Origin: Sphingobium sp. HWE2-09
GTDB lineage: Bacteria; Pseudomonadota; Alphaproteobacteria; Sphingomonadales; Sphingomonadaceae
Assembly (NCBI RefSeq): GCF_035989265.1
Contig: NZ_JAYKZX010000003.1
Location: forward strand, 1,426,001 to 1,490,000
Length of the DNA: 64,000 nt
Reading direction: 5' to 3'
Positions within the stretch are counted from its first letter, which is position 1, and each line of letters opens with the position of its first letter. Positions 17,562 to 28,500 of the stretch are shown here, piece after piece. Both the position numbers and the translations under genes were made by a program. Below the pieces are notes generated by a model. It saw only the letters and a program-made list of their open reading frames with translations, made no database searches and was not told the origin of the DNA.

Positions 17562-20030
17562 TCATGGCGCGATCTTCCAAATGTCGGCCGCATATTCGCG
17601 GATGGTGCGGTCGGACGAAAACCATCCCATGCGCGCGACATTGTGGATCGCCTTCTTCGCCCAGAGCGACTGGTCGGCCCACAGCGCATCGACGCGGCGC
17701 TGGGCGGCCGAATAGCTGTCGAAATCGGCGGCGAGCATGAACCAGTCATGGTCGTAAATGCCCTGCACCAGACCCTTGTAGCGATCCGGATCGTCGGGCG
17801 AGAAGACGCCGCTGGCGATGGCGTCGAGCGCCTGGCCCAGTTCGCGGCTCTGGCCGATGACGTCGCGCGGATTGTAGCCGTTGGCGCGCCGGTCGTTCAC
17901 TTGCTGCGCCGTCAGGCCGAAGATGACGATATTATCTTCCCCCACATGATCGCGCATTTCGACATTGGCGCCGTCCAGCGTGCCGATGGTCAGCGCGCCG
18001 TTGACCGCGAACTTCATATTGCCGGTGCCCGACGCTTCCATGCCTGCGGTCGAAATCTGTTCGGACAGGTCGGCGGCGGGGATCATCACCTCCGCCATGG
18101 AAACATTATAATTGGGCACGAATTGCAGTTTCAGCAGCCCCTGCACCGCTGGATCATGATTAACCGCGCGGGCCACGTCGCCCGCCAGTTTGATGATCAG
18201 CTTGGCGTTGTGATAGCTCGATGCCGCCTTGCCGCCGAACAGTTTCACGCGCGGCACCCAGTCCCGTTCCGGGTGCGAACGGATCTGGTCGTAGAGCGCC
18301 ACCGCTTCCACGATATTGAGCAGTTGCCGCTTATATTCGTGGATGCGCTTGATCTGGATGTCGAACAAAGCGGCGGGATCGATCCGGGCGTTGATCCGCT
18401 GGCGCAGCAAGTCGGACAAGGCGGCCTTGTTGGCGCGCTTCACTGCGACGAACTTATCCTGGAAGGCGCTGTCGTCGGCGAAGGTATCCAAGTCGCGCAA
18501 CGCTTGCGGATCGTCCATGAACCGGTCGCCGATCGCTTCGCGGATCAGGCCGGTCAGGCCCGGATTGCACTGCATCAGCCAGCGACGGAAGGTGACGCCA
18601 TTGGTCTTGTTGTTGATCCGTGTGGGATAGAGCGTGTGGAGGTCAGCGAAGACGGTGACCTTCATGAGATCGGTATGCAGCGCCGATACGCCATTGACGC
18701 TGTGCGACCCGGCAAAGGCGAGATTGCCCATGCGCACGCGCCGCTCGCCGCCTTCATCGATCAGCGAGATGGTGCCGATGGCGTCATCACTGAACTGGCC
18801 CGATTTGCGCGCTTCGCCCAGCAGCTTGCTGTTGATCGCATAGACGATCTGCATGTGCCGGGGCAGCAGCCGTTCGAACAACGGCACCGGCCAGCTTTCC
18901 AGCGCTTCGGGCAGCAGCGTGTGGTTGGTGTAGCTGAAGGTGCGGCGGGTGATGTCCCACGCGTCGCCGAAATCGACGCCATGATCGTCCAGCAGGATGC
19001 GCATCAGCTCCGCCACCGCGACCGCCGGATGGGTGTCGTTCAGCTGGATCGCCGCCTTGTCCGGCAGCGTGCGCACGTCCCCGAAATATTGGATATGCCG
19101 CCGGACGATGTCCTGGATGGAGGCGGAGGAGAAGAAATATTCCTGCCGCAGCCGCAATTCTTGGCCCGCGGACGACGAGTTGGCGGGATAGAGGACGCGG
19201 GTCAGCGATTCCGCCCGGTTGCTTTCGGCCAGCGCGCCCAGATGGTCGCCCGCGTTGAACTTGTCGAGCAGGATCGGGTCGATCGGCTGCGCTTCCCACA
19301 GGCGCAGCGTATTGACCCGCTTGCCGCGCCAGCCCGCGATCGGCGTGTCATAGGGCGTGGCGATCACGCGTTCGGCGGGGCGCCAGTGCATCTGGTGCGG
19401 CCCGGCGTCGTCACCCTCGGCCGGATCGACGCGACCGCCAAAGCCGATCTCGTAACTCGCCTCGCGCCGTTCGAACTCCCAGGGATTGCCGTGCGCCAAC
19501 CAGTTTTCGGGCAGTTCCACCTGCCAGCCGTCGCTGATTTCCTGCCGGAACATGCCGTTCACATAGCGGATGCCATAGCCATAAGCGGGGACGTCCACCG
19601 TCGCCATGCTTTCCATGAAACAGGCGGCCAGGCGACCAAGGCCGCCATTGCCCAGCGCCGCATCCGGCTCCAGCGCGGCGATGATGTCGATGTCGACGCC
19701 CAGCGAGGCGAGCGCCGCCTGCATGTCGTCCAGCATTTCCATGTTGGACGCCGCGTCGCGCATCAAGCGGCCGATCAGGAATTCCAGGGACAGATAATAG
19801 ACCCGCCGCCCTTCCTGTTCATAGGTTTTCTGGGTAGAGGTGATCCAGGCGTCGATCACGCGATCGCGGATCGCCAGGATGACGGCGTGCAGCCAGTCGT
19901 GCGGCTTGGCGGCTTCCGCATTTTTCCCGATGCGATAGGTCAGGCGCTCGACAATTTCATGGGCGAGGACTTCCGGGTCCACCTGTCGCGGCGCGGGTTT
20001 GGGAAGTATGGTCTGGCCCTTGAGGTTCAT
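17562..20030 (-). CDS. glgP: Glycogen phosphorylase
   Basis: GlgP releases glucose 1-phosphate from the non-reducing ends of glycogen. The 822-residue GT35 enzyme has ALGNGGLGRLAACFMESMAT near residue 120, NDTHPAVAVAELMR and the PLP lysine K673 in EASGTGNMKFAVNGALTIGT. It is the first gene of a five-gene operon (glgP-glgB-glgC-glgA-glgX), so breakdown and synthesis enzymes are produced together. The promoter would lie in 20031-20162; no clear sigma-70 match is seen there. Confidence 0.97.
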   Translation of the reverse strand: MNLKGQTILPKPAPRQVDPEVLAHEIVERLTYRIGKNAEAAKPHDWLHAVILAIRDRVIDAWITSTQKTYEQEGRRVYYLSLEFLIGRLMRDAASNMEMLDDMQAALASLGVDIDIIAALEPDAALGNGGLGRLAACFMESMATVDVPAYGYGIRYVNGMFRQEISDGWQVELPENWLAHGNPWEFERREASYEIGFGGRVDPAEGDDAGPHQMHWRPAERVIATPYDTPIAGWRGKRVNTLRLWEAQPIDPILLDKFNAGDHLGALAESNRAESLTRVLYPANSSSAGQELRLRQEYFFSSASIQDIVRRHIQYFGDVRTLPDKAAIQLNDTHPAVAVAELMRILLDDHGVDFGDAWDITRRTFSYTNHTLLPEALESWPVPLFERLLPRHMQIVYAINSKLLGEARKSGQFSDDAIGTISLIDEGGERRVRMGNLAFAGSHSVNGVSALHTDLMKVTVFADLHTLYPTRINNKTNGVTFRRWLMQCNPGLTGLIREAIGDRFMDDPQALRDLDTFADDSAFQDKFVAVKRANKAALSDLLRQRINARIDPAALFDIQIKRIHEYKRQLLNIVEAVALYDQIRSHPERDWVPRVKLFGGKAASSYHNAKLIIKLAGDVARAVNHDPAVQGLLKLQFVPNYNVSMAEVMIPAADLSEQISTAGMEASGTGNMKFAVNGALTIGTLDGANVEMRDHVGEDNIVIFGLTAQQVNDRRANGYNPRDVIGQSRELGQALDAIASGVFSPDDPDRYKGLVQGIYDHDWFMLAADFDSYSAAQRRVDALWADQSLWAKKAIHNVARMGWFSSDRTIREYAADIWKIAP

Positions 20031-20102
20031 AGGCGCGTCGGTCCCCCGGTCTGAGTCGTGCCCGATGATGACACAGGCTTTCCACCGCCGCCATCGCCAT
20101 TT

Positions 20103-20125
20103 TTGCAGCGCAGCAAGAAATATTG
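20103..20125. other. Short hairpin in glgP upstream region
   Basis: In the 132-base gap between glgP and the serine hydrolase, GGCTG-TTTT-CAGCC (near 20128-20141) forms a short stem followed on the plus strand by GTTTTTAAG. On the minus strand it could act as a weak terminator for the gene ending at 20163. Nothing else stands out in the gap. Coordinates cover the A/T-rich stretch leading into the stem and are approximate. Confidence 0.3.
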
Positions 20126-20162
20126 GCTGTTTTCAGCCGTTTTTAAGTGGAACCTTCCGGCT

Positions 20163-21365
20163 CTACCGGCGTGTCAGCGCTTCGGCCACCCCGGCGCGCA
20201 GTTCGGCGCGGACGGGATAGGTGCTGGACGGCAGATGCTGAGTCATGAAAATACCGATCAGCCGCGCCACCGGGTCGATCCAGAAATAGGTCGAAAACAC
20301 GCCGCCCCAATAATATTCGCCGCCTTCAAGGCCCATGGCGAAGCCAAGGCCGAAGCCGACGCCCTGATAGTCCGCCTCGCTGAACATGGCGCTGGACAGG
20401 CTGGAGAGGTCGCCGCCGCCCGGCAGTTGGTTGGTGCGCATTTGCGCCACCGTCTGCGCCGACAGCAGGCGCACCCCGTCCAGTTCGCCGCCGCGCAGCA
20501 ACATGCGGGCGAAGCGGTGATAATCGGCGACGCAGGATACCAGTCCGCCGCCGCCCGACTGGAAGCGCCCCGTCCGCCGCCAGCCGCTGCGCGCACCCAG
20601 GTCGGCGATGGCGAGGCTGCCCGTTTCCTCCAGCCGCCAACAGTCGGTCATCCGGTCCGCCTTGTCGTCGGGCAGGACGAAGGTCGTATCGGCCATGCCC
20701 AGCGGATCGAAGATGCGGGTGCGGAACACATCTTCCAGGTCCATGCCGGTCAACCGTGCGATCACCACGCCCAGCACGTCGGTCGCCACCGAATAATTCC
20801 ACTGGTCGCCGGGTGAAAATTCGAGCGGCAGGGTCGCCAGATCGGCAATGAACTGGTCGGCGGTGCGGTTCTGCTGGAAATCATCCAGGCCAAGCGCACG
20901 ATAGCGCGCGTCGATCGGCGTCTGGCGTTGCAGGCCGTAGGTCAGGCCCGACGTATGACGCAGCAAATCGATCATCAGCATGGGCCGCCTGGGGCGAGCG
21001 CGGTTGGCCTGCCCCACGCGCAGGTCGGCAAATTCGGGAATGACGGCGGTGACCGGCGTGTCGAGCGCGACCTGTCCTGCCTCCACCAGCATCATGAAGG
21101 CGACCGAGGTGATCGGCTTGGTCATCGACGCGATGCGGAACAGCCCGTCGTCGCGCAGCGGTTCGCCGGTCGCCCGCGCCTGCCCGCGCGCCAGGGACAG
21201 CACCGTCTGTTCGTCGCGGGACAGCAGCAATTGCATATGGGGCAGCTTGCCGGTGGCGAGATAGGTGCGGTCAAGATGATCGACCAGCGCGCCCAGCCGG
21301 TCGGGGTCCATGCCCGCCGCCAGCGCCGCCTGCCTGTCGATCCCGTCCGTCATATCGCCTGCCAT
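20163..21365 (-). CDS. Serine hydrolase of the beta-lactamase / PBP4* family
   Basis: This is a 400-residue serine hydrolase of the class C beta-lactamase fold (PF00144), a family that includes esterases and peptidases more often than true lactamases. The nucleophile motif is S80-x-x-K83 in FRIASMTKPITS, and the Tyr motif is WNYSVATD. A C-terminal GGEYYWGGVFSTYFWIDP segment gives the third motif region. No signal peptide is visible, so it is probably cytoplasmic. ATG21365 follows GGCAAGGGA; the longer frame to 21512 has no ribosome site. The natural substrate cannot be told from sequence. It is divergent from the sigma factor gene. Confidence 0.85.
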   Translation of the reverse strand: MAGDMTDGIDRQAALAAGMDPDRLGALVDHLDRTYLATGKLPHMQLLLSRDEQTVLSLARGQARATGEPLRDDGLFRIASMTKPITSVAFMMLVEAGQVALDTPVTAVIPEFADLRVGQANRARPRRPMLMIDLLRHTSGLTYGLQRQTPIDARYRALGLDDFQQNRTADQFIADLATLPLEFSPGDQWNYSVATDVLGVVIARLTGMDLEDVFRTRIFDPLGMADTTFVLPDDKADRMTDCWRLEETGSLAIADLGARSGWRRTGRFQSGGGGLVSCVADYHRFARMLLRGGELDGVRLLSAQTVAQMRTNQLPGGGDLSSLSSAMFSEADYQGVGFGLGFAMGLEGGEYYWGGVFSTYFWIDPVARLIGIFMTQHLPSSTYPVRAELRAGVAEALTRR

Positions 21366-21490
21366 TCCCTTGCCTTTCCGTCCCGCTAACGCAGGCACGC
21401 GGGCAGGTAAACAGCTTGGCCGTTGCCAAGACCCCACCCGCCCCTCTATGGCAACGCGCCAGAACGGCATAAACTGGACACAAGACAGGC

Positions 21491-22003
21491 ATGGCCACCG
21501 GCCTCTCCGCAATCTTCATGGCCAACCGCCCCGCCCTGCTGCGCTTTTTGCGCGCGCGCGGCGCGGGCGAGGATTGCGAGGATCTGTTGCAGGATATGTG
21601 GATGAAGCTGGAGGCCAAGGATCTTGGCCCGGTGGCCGACCCGCTGCCCTATCTCTATCGCATGGCCAACAATCTGATGCTGGACCGATATCGCTCCGCC
21701 ACGCGGCGCGGGCGGCGGGAACAGGATTGGGCGGAGGGCGCAGGCGGGGTGATGGCCGATCCGAGTGAGGATATCGCCATCGACGATCGCATCATCCTGA
21801 ACGAAGCGCTGGAGCAGGCGCGCGCGGTGCTGCGCGACCTGGGGCCGCGCGTAGAACTGGTGTTCCGCCGCTTCCGGATCGAAGGAGTCGGACAAAGGGT
21901 GATCGCCGACGAATTGGGCGTCAGCCTGACCACGGTCGAGAAGGATCTGCAAAAGGCCTATCGGGCGATGCTGACGCTCAAGCAGAAACTGGATACGGAA
22001 TGA
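21491..22003 (+). CDS. FecI-like ECF sigma factor
   Basis: This is a 170-residue extracytoplasmic-function sigma factor. Region 2 covers about residues 10-75 (ALLRFLRARGAGEDCEDLLQ, DPLPYLYRMANNLMLDRYRS) and region 4 about 110-165 (LGPRVELVFRRFRIEGVGQR, IADELGVSLTTVEKDLQKAY). The adjacent FecR-like gene and STN-domain TonB receptor define a cell-surface signalling system, in which ligand binding at the receptor frees the sigma factor to transcribe the receptor operon. The start was chosen to give a normal N-terminus; an upstream site is weak. Confidence 0.92.
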   Translation: MATGLSAIFMANRPALLRFLRARGAGEDCEDLLQDMWMKLEAKDLGPVADPLPYLYRMANNLMLDRYRSATRRGRREQDWAEGAGGVMADPSEDIAIDDRIILNEALEQARAVLRDLGPRVELVFRRFRIEGVGQRVIADELGVSLTTVEKDLQKAYRAMLTLKQKLDTE

Positions 22004-22058
22004 GCGGGTCGGCGGCGTCAGTGGTGACAAGGGGCACAAAAGAAACGGGGCTGGAGCC

Positions 22059-23015
22059 ATGATCAACGAGGAGGCGCTGGGCTGGATCGTCCGCACGCGC
22101 GATCCCGACTTTGCCGATTGGGACGCCTTCACGCTATGGCTGGAGGCTGATCCTGCGCACGCATCCGCCTATGATGCGTTGATGCTGGCGGACAGCGAGT
22201 TGGACAATTTCCTGCCGTCGCAGCCTGTCGCCATGCCCCCAAAACTGCCAGTCCCGGCGAACGATCCGGGCGTGCGCGCGCGGCGTCCGCTGCGCTGGAT
22301 CGCGGGCGGGGCGGTGGCGGCGGCGCTTGTTGCAACTGTCTCCATCGCCGTTCTCAATCGCAGCGATATTTATAGCGTCACCACCAAGCCGGGCGAAACC
22401 CGCGTGATCGCGCTGGACGATGGCACCACCGTCGAACTGAACGGCGGCACGACCATGCGCTTCGATCGCAAGAATGCGCGCTTCGCCGCGCTGGACGCAG
22501 GCGAGGCGGCCTTCACCGTGCGCCACGACGCCACCGACCCGTTCCGCGTCATCGTGGGTGACACGGTGTTCGAAGATGCCGGGACGGTCTTCAACATCGT
22601 CCACACGGATGTCGCGACCCGGATCGGCGTGTCGGAAGGCAAGGTGATCTATAATCCTGAAGCCGAAGCGATATCGCTGCCCGCCGGGCGCGCTTTGGCC
22701 GAAGACGCGCAGGGGCTGCGCGTCATGGATGTGGCGCCAGCCGCCGTCGCCAGCTGGCGGCAGGGTCGGCTGGTCTATGCCAATGCGTCCGTCGCAGATA
22801 TCAGCCAGGATATCGGCCGATCGCTGGGCGTAGCGCTGACCGCGACGCCGGGCGCGGGCGCGATGCGCTTTACCGGCACGATCCGGCTGGACCGCGATCC
22901 GGCGCTGTTCTTTGCGCAGGCCGCGCCGCTGATGGGGTTGAGCGCCGTGCGTCAGGGCGATGGCTGGCTTCTGAAGGAAGGGCCGACTAAGGAAGGGAAT
23001 GGGCCGCAGAGCTGA
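22059..23015 (+). CDS. FecR-family anti-sigma factor
   Basis: This 318-residue inner-membrane regulator has the FecR layout. It has a cytoplasmic DUF4880 region (MINEEALGWIVRTRDPDFAD, then FTLWLEADPAHASAYDAL), one membrane helix at about residues 77-97 (WIAGGAVAAALVATVSIAVL), a periplasmic FecR domain (TTKPGETRVIALDDGTTVEL) and a C-terminal STN-like region ending LMGLSAVRQGDGWLL. It should hold the preceding sigma factor inactive until the receptor signals. Its last 17 bases overlap the receptor gene start, so the two are translationally coupled. Confidence 0.93.
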   Translation: MINEEALGWIVRTRDPDFADWDAFTLWLEADPAHASAYDALMLADSELDNFLPSQPVAMPPKLPVPANDPGVRARRPLRWIAGGAVAAALVATVSIAVLNRSDIYSVTTKPGETRVIALDDGTTVELNGGTTMRFDRKNARFAALDAGEAAFTVRHDATDPFRVIVGDTVFEDAGTVFNIVHTDVATRIGVSEGKVIYNPEAEAISLPAGRALAEDAQGLRVMDVAPAAVASWRQGRLVYANASVADISQDIGRSLGVALTATPGAGAMRFTGTIRLDRDPALFFAQAAPLMGLSAVRQGDGWLLKEGPTKEGNGPQS

Positions 23016-25443
23016 CCGCCTTTTCGTCACCGCTCCCGTCATCGCGATCATCGCAGCGATAGCTACGCCCGCGTCAGGGGCGGAAAGACAGGATATCAGC
23101 ATCGCCCCCGGACGGCTGGGCGAGGCCGTGGTGGCGCTTGGCCGTCAGACCGGGGCCAGCATCGGCATGTCCGATCAGTTGCTGGCGGCACTGCGCACCC
23201 CTGCCATCCAGGGCCGGATGAGCGCAGCGGACGCGCTGCGGCAATTGCTGAAAGGCAGTGGCGCGCAGGCGCAGCGGATCGGCGGTAATGGCTGGCGCAT
23301 CGTCCGTACGCGGTCGGCGCGAATGCCATCCACCGCGAACCCGGCGATCCAGGCAGCGTCGGTGGCCGAACAGGTGCCTGCCGAAATCATCGTCACCGCC
23401 TCCAAGCGCGATACGCCCCTGCCCCGCTACGCCGGGATGGTGGATGCGCTGGATGCGCAGATGTTCACCACGGCCGAAGCGGCGGGCGGCACCGCTACCC
23501 TATTGTCGCGCGTCGCGAGCCTGAGTTCCACCCATGCAGGCTCCGGCCGCAACAAGCTGTTCATCCGCGCCATTGCGGATTCGGGCGTGGCGGGGCCGAC
23601 CCAGGCGACCACCGGCCAATATCTGGGCGACATGCGGCTCAACTATGCCGCGCCGGACCCCGACCTCAAACTCTATGATGTCGGCCGGGTCGAGGTGCTG
23701 GAAGGGCCGCAGGGCACGCTTTATGGCGCTGGGTCGCTGGGCGGCATCGTGCGTGTCATGCCCAATGCGCCCAACTTGGCCGAATGGGGCGGCCAAGTGT
23801 CGGCGGGTGGATCTGCCACGCAGCATGGCGACCCGGGCGGCGATCTGTCGGGGACGCTCAATATTCCGATCCTGTCGGAAAAGCTGGCGCTGCGCGTGGT
23901 CGGTTATGGGGTGCAGGACGGCGGCTATATCGACGACGTCAATCGGGGCCGGGACGACGTCAACCGCACCCGCACCTATGGCGGCCGCGCAGCGTTGCGT
24001 TTTGCGCCCGATGCCGACTGGACCATCGATCTGAATGGCGTGTACCAGCATATCCAGGGCGACGACGCCCAATATGCCAACCGTTCGGTCGGTCGGCTGG
24101 AGCGCGCGTCCTCGGTGACCCAGCCCTATCGATCGGACTATCTGCTCGGCAATCTGCGGATCGAACGGCAATGGGACAGCCTGCGCTTCGTGTCGTCCAC
24201 CGGCTATGTCCGCCACGTCCTGGCCGAAAGCTATGATGCGACCCAGCCAGGCGGGCCGCCCGCCCTTTTCCGCCAGCGCAACAAGGTGAATATCTTTTCC
24301 ACCGAAAACCGGCTGGTGCGCGATCTGGACAATGGGCTGGGCTGGATATTGGGCGCATCCTATCTGCAGAGCACGTCCGACCTCAACCGGTCGCTGACAT
24401 CGTTCGGCACCGCCGACGTGCAGCCCGTCATCATTCCGGGCGTCGCGATGTTCGGCCGCGGCATGGCCGCCGCCGCGACCGGCGTGCGCAATATGGTGAA
24501 GGAAGCGACGCTGTTTGGCGAAGCCTCGTTCGAGCCGGTCAAGGGATTGATCGCGACCTTCGGCGGGCGGCTGACCAACAGTCGGTTGTCGGGCAAGGCG
24601 CTCGATCCGGTCGCAGCCCTGTCCGACAGCGAACTGGCCCGGGCCGAAGCGCAGGCGGATCGGAGCGAGACGATGTTCCTGCCGTCCGCCTCCATCCTGA
24701 CCGACGCGATCCCCGACGTGACGCTCTATGCCCGCTTCCAGCAGGGCTTCCGCCCCGGCGGCCTGGCGGTGGACGACCAGCGGGTGCGGCGGTTCCAGAA
24801 TGATCGTATATCCACGGTCGAGATCGGCGCGCGCAAAGGGGTGCCGGGCCGCGACCCGATCGCGATCAGCGCCAATGTCGCCTATACCGACTGGCGCAAT
24901 ATCCAGGCGGACGTCACCGATCGCATCGGCCTGCCCACTACCGCCAATATTGGCGACGGGCGCATCTATACGGTCGAAGGGCGTGTGGTCGCCCGGCCGA
25001 CGCAGCAACTGACGCTGGACGGCAGCGTCATCTATAATGACAGCCGCCTGAGCCAGCCCACCGATTTCGTGCGGGCGCTATCCTATGAGGGGCGATCGCT
25101 GAGTTTGCCCAACGTCGCCAATCTGGGCGCGCGAATGGCGTTCGATTATGCGACGCCATTGGGCAACGCCATGCGGCTGCGCCTGTCCGGCTCCGCCCGC
25201 TATGTCGGCAAGTCGCGGCTGGGCGTGGGGCCGATATTGGGCCAGACGCAGGGCGATTATGTCGATACCAGCCTGTCGGCGGGGCTGACCCGGGGTCCGG
25301 GGCAATATTCGCTGGCGCTGACCAACCTGTTTGACAGCAACGGCAACCGCTTCTCGCTCGGCACGCCATTCGACCTGCGCACCGACTATTATACGCCGCT
25401 GCGACCCCGAACGATACGCATCGGCATCGATTTCGCTTTCTGA
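22999..25443 (+). CDS. TonB-dependent receptor with STN signalling domain
   Basis: This 814-residue outer-membrane receptor has a signal peptide (LFVTAPVIAIIAAIATPASG) and an STN (secretin/TonB short N-terminal) domain at about 33-97 (ISIAPGRLGEAVVALGRQTG). A TonB box-like EIIVTASKRD follows, then the plug (LFIRAIADSG, VEVLEGPQGTLYGAGSLGGI) and a barrel ending RTIRIGIDFAF, with the usual terminal Phe. The plug GPQGTLYGAGSLGG pattern is shared with sphingomonad receptors for small organic ligands as well as siderophores; the ligand is unknown. The STN domain identifies it as the transducer for the FecI/FecR pair in front of it. Confidence 0.92.
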   Translation: MGRRADRLFVTAPVIAIIAAIATPASGAERQDISIAPGRLGEAVVALGRQTGASIGMSDQLLAALRTPAIQGRMSAADALRQLLKGSGAQAQRIGGNGWRIVRTRSARMPSTANPAIQAASVAEQVPAEIIVTASKRDTPLPRYAGMVDALDAQMFTTAEAAGGTATLLSRVASLSSTHAGSGRNKLFIRAIADSGVAGPTQATTGQYLGDMRLNYAAPDPDLKLYDVGRVEVLEGPQGTLYGAGSLGGIVRVMPNAPNLAEWGGQVSAGGSATQHGDPGGDLSGTLNIPILSEKLALRVVGYGVQDGGYIDDVNRGRDDVNRTRTYGGRAALRFAPDADWTIDLNGVYQHIQGDDAQYANRSVGRLERASSVTQPYRSDYLLGNLRIERQWDSLRFVSSTGYVRHVLAESYDATQPGGPPALFRQRNKVNIFSTENRLVRDLDNGLGWILGASYLQSTSDLNRSLTSFGTADVQPVIIPGVAMFGRGMAAAATGVRNMVKEATLFGEASFEPVKGLIATFGGRLTNSRLSGKALDPVAALSDSELARAEAQADRSETMFLPSASILTDAIPDVTLYARFQQGFRPGGLAVDDQRVRRFQNDRISTVEIGARKGVPGRDPIAISANVAYTDWRNIQADVTDRIGLPTTANIGDGRIYTVEGRVVARPTQQLTLDGSVIYNDSRLSQPTDFVRALSYEGRSLSLPNVANLGARMAFDYATPLGNAMRLRLSGSARYVGKSRLGVGPILGQTQGDYVDTSLSAGLTRGPGQYSLALTNLFDSNGNRFSLGTPFDLRTDYYTPLRPRTIRIGIDFAF

Positions 25444-25541
25444 CTATTTAGTCATCGCATTGTCGGACGGGAGCCACGGCCCGGCGTCGTCCCATGCATA
25501 TACGCGCCGTTGAAACAGCGCGAAATGCAGAGGGAGACATC

Positions 25542-28500
25542 ATGCGACATCTACTGGCCTGCACGGCGATCGCGCCCGTGCTCGCGGCCCTTACCGTGGC
25601 CAATGCGGCAGCGGAAACCAGCATCGCCACCGCCACCACCGCCCCCGTCAGAACCGCTACCGTGGCCAACGGCGCAGCGGACGACATCAGCATCACGTCG
25701 GCTGGCTCCATCACGCTGACGAGCGGAACCGGCGTTACGGTCGACAGCAACAACAAGGTGACGAACGCAGGCACCATCACCATCAACAATGCCGATAACG
25801 TTAACGGCATCCTGATCGCGCCCGGCACCAGCGGCGCGATCACCAACAGCGGCACCATCACGCTGACGGAAGATTATACCGCGACCGATACCGACAGCGA
25901 CGGTGATATCGACGGCCCCTTCGCCAAGGGGACGAACAAGAACGGCATCTGGGTCCAGTCCGGCGCAGGCCATAGCGGGGCTATCGACCATAGCGGCACT
26001 ATCACGATCGAAGGCAATAATTCCGCGGGCATCCGCCTGGACGGGGCGTTGACCGGCAACCTGTCGACCAGCGGGACCATATCGGTCGTCGGCGACAACA
26101 GCTATGGCGTGGTCGCCAACGACGTGACCGGCAATGTCACGCTGCGCGCGTCGACATCGGTCACGGGCGCCAACAGCATCGGTGCGGCCTTGCTGGGCGA
26201 CATCGACGGCGCGCTCAAGATCCAGGGCACGATCGCCAGTACCGGATATCGCAGCACGACGCGGCCCAGCGACGTGACGAAGCTGGACGCGGACGACCTG
26301 CTGCAGGGCGGATCGGCCGTGGTGATTGCGGGCAATGTGACGGGCGGCGTGATTTTCGACGTGCCGCCCACGTCGAGCGACACCGACACCGATGTCGATG
26401 ACGACGGATTGGCCGATAGCAGCGAAGGCTCCGCGGCGGTCGTCACCTATGGCAAGGCGGCGGCGGTGCAGGTCGGCGCGGCCGATGCCGATACCGTGAT
26501 CGGCGCCGTGGCGGCGGGCAATACCGGCTATGGCCTGATCGTGAAGGGCAGCATCGCAGGCTATGGCATCTATGACGGCGTCGATGCCAACGGCCTGGTG
26601 ATCGGCGGTTTGGGCGGCGGCGTGTCGATCGCCAAGGGCGTGCAGATCGGCGGCACCGTGGCCGCCGTGTCCTATGACAGCAATGCGACCGCACTGCGGC
26701 TGGGGTCGGGCGCGCGGGCCGACACGATCGACGTCAGTGGCACGGTCAGCGCCAGCGGCTCGTCCAAGGACGGCACCATCGCACGCGGGCTGATGATCGA
26801 TGCGGGCGCAACCGTCAGTAGCATCAAGATCAGCGGCTCCGTTGGCGCCACCGCCGGGGGCGACAAGGGTGCGGCGACCGCGATCCTGGATTCGTCCGGC
26901 ACCGTGTCCAGCCTGTCCAACAGCGGCAGGATCAGCGCCACAGGGGGCAAGAGCGGCAGCAATGTCGCGATCGACCTGACGGCCAATAGCAGCGGCGTGA
27001 CGCTGAGCCAGGCGCTGGCGTCGGCCACCGCCTCCGCGCCCAGCATCGTCGGCGACATCCGCCTGGGATCGGGCAATGACGCGCTCGCCGTATCGGCAGG
27101 GACGATCACCGGCAATCTCAGCCTGGGCGCGGGCAATGACAGCGTTTCGCTGTCGGGCGCATCCAGCCTGACGGGCGACATCGCCTTTGGCGCGGGCGCA
27201 TCGAGCCTGAACCTGGCGGACACGGCCAAGGTCACGGGCGCGGTCGATTTCGGCGGCGGCGCGGGAACGTTGACGCTGGGCGGCACGTCGTCGCTGACCG
27301 GCGCGATCAGCAATGGCAGTGGCATGGCGGTGGTGCTGAACGGCGGCACGTTGAACGCGACCAACACCAACTCGGTGGCGCTGGCGTCGCTGTCCGCCAG
27401 CGGCACGTCGACGCTGGGCGTCACCATCAATGCCGATACCGGCGCGCATACCGTCTATGACGTCGCCGGGGCGGCCAGCTTCGCCAGCGGATCGCAGGTG
27501 AAGGTCAACCTGACCCAGGTCGGCGGATCGGCGGGCGATTATGTCATCGTGCGCGCGGGATCACTAAGCGGGTCGCCGAGCCTGGGTGCTACCACCTTGC
27601 TGCCCTATATCTTCAAGGGCAGCGTGGCGGGCGACAGCGCGACCGGCAATGTCACCCTGTCGATCGCGGCCAAGAGCGTGGCGGAACTGGGCCTGAGCGG
27701 ATCGACCGCCAGCGCCTATTCGGCGATCTTCAACGCGCTGGACAATGACGCAGACGTCGCGGGCGCCTATCTGGCGATCGGCGATGGGGCGACGCTGACC
27801 AAGAGCCTGCGCCAGATGCTGCCGGATCATGCCGGCGGCACGTTCGAAGCCGTGACATCCGGGTCGCGGGCCACCGCGCGCATCCTGTCCGACCCCAACG
27901 GCATCTACCGCACCGCGGACGGACGTTTGGGCTTCTGGCTGCAGCAGGTGGCGTTCGGCAGCGCCAAGAGCGTGGGCAGCACGGCATCCTACGACATTAC
28001 CGGCTGGGGCGCAGGCGGTGGGCTGGAATATCTGAGCGACCTGGGCGCGTTCGGCGGTTCCTTCGCCTATATCCATGGCAGCGACAGCAGCGGCAGTGCC
28101 AACAATGCGGTCGATTCCGACCAGTTCGAACTGGCGGCGCACTGGCGCGGGCAATGGGGCGCGCTCCAGAGCTTCGCGCGGTTGTCGGCCGCGCACATCA
28201 AGTTCGATGGCACCCGCCATTTCGAAAGCCGCGATGTCGTCCGCACCGCCGACGGCAACTGGACCGGCAAACTCTATTCCGCCACGGCAGGCGCGTCCTA
28301 CCAATTGCAGATGGGCCGTTTCGGCCTGCGTCCCGCGGTCGGCATCGACTATTACCGGCTCAAGGAAGACGGCTATAGCGAAAGCGGCGGCGGCGATGCG
28401 TTCAACCTGACCGTGTTGGGGCGGACCAGCGACGAACTGACCGCCAACGGCACGGTGACGGCGGGCTATGATTTTGGCAGCCTGAACAAGGAAGATGGCT

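Noticed and set aside
16791..20054. 1087-codon open frame on the plus strand
   Set aside because: It is exactly antisense to glgB and glgP, both of which have full sets of family motifs. Long antisense frames are a normal effect of high GC content.
20163..21365. True beta-lactamase resistance gene
   Set aside because: The fold and SxxK motif fit, but there is no signal peptide and the family is mainly esterases and peptidases, so resistance is not supported.
25551..27449. 632-codon frame antisense to the autotransporter passenger
   Set aside because: The passenger is a low-complexity Gly/Ser/Thr repeat; its complement lacks stops by composition. No ribosome site or recognisable domain.
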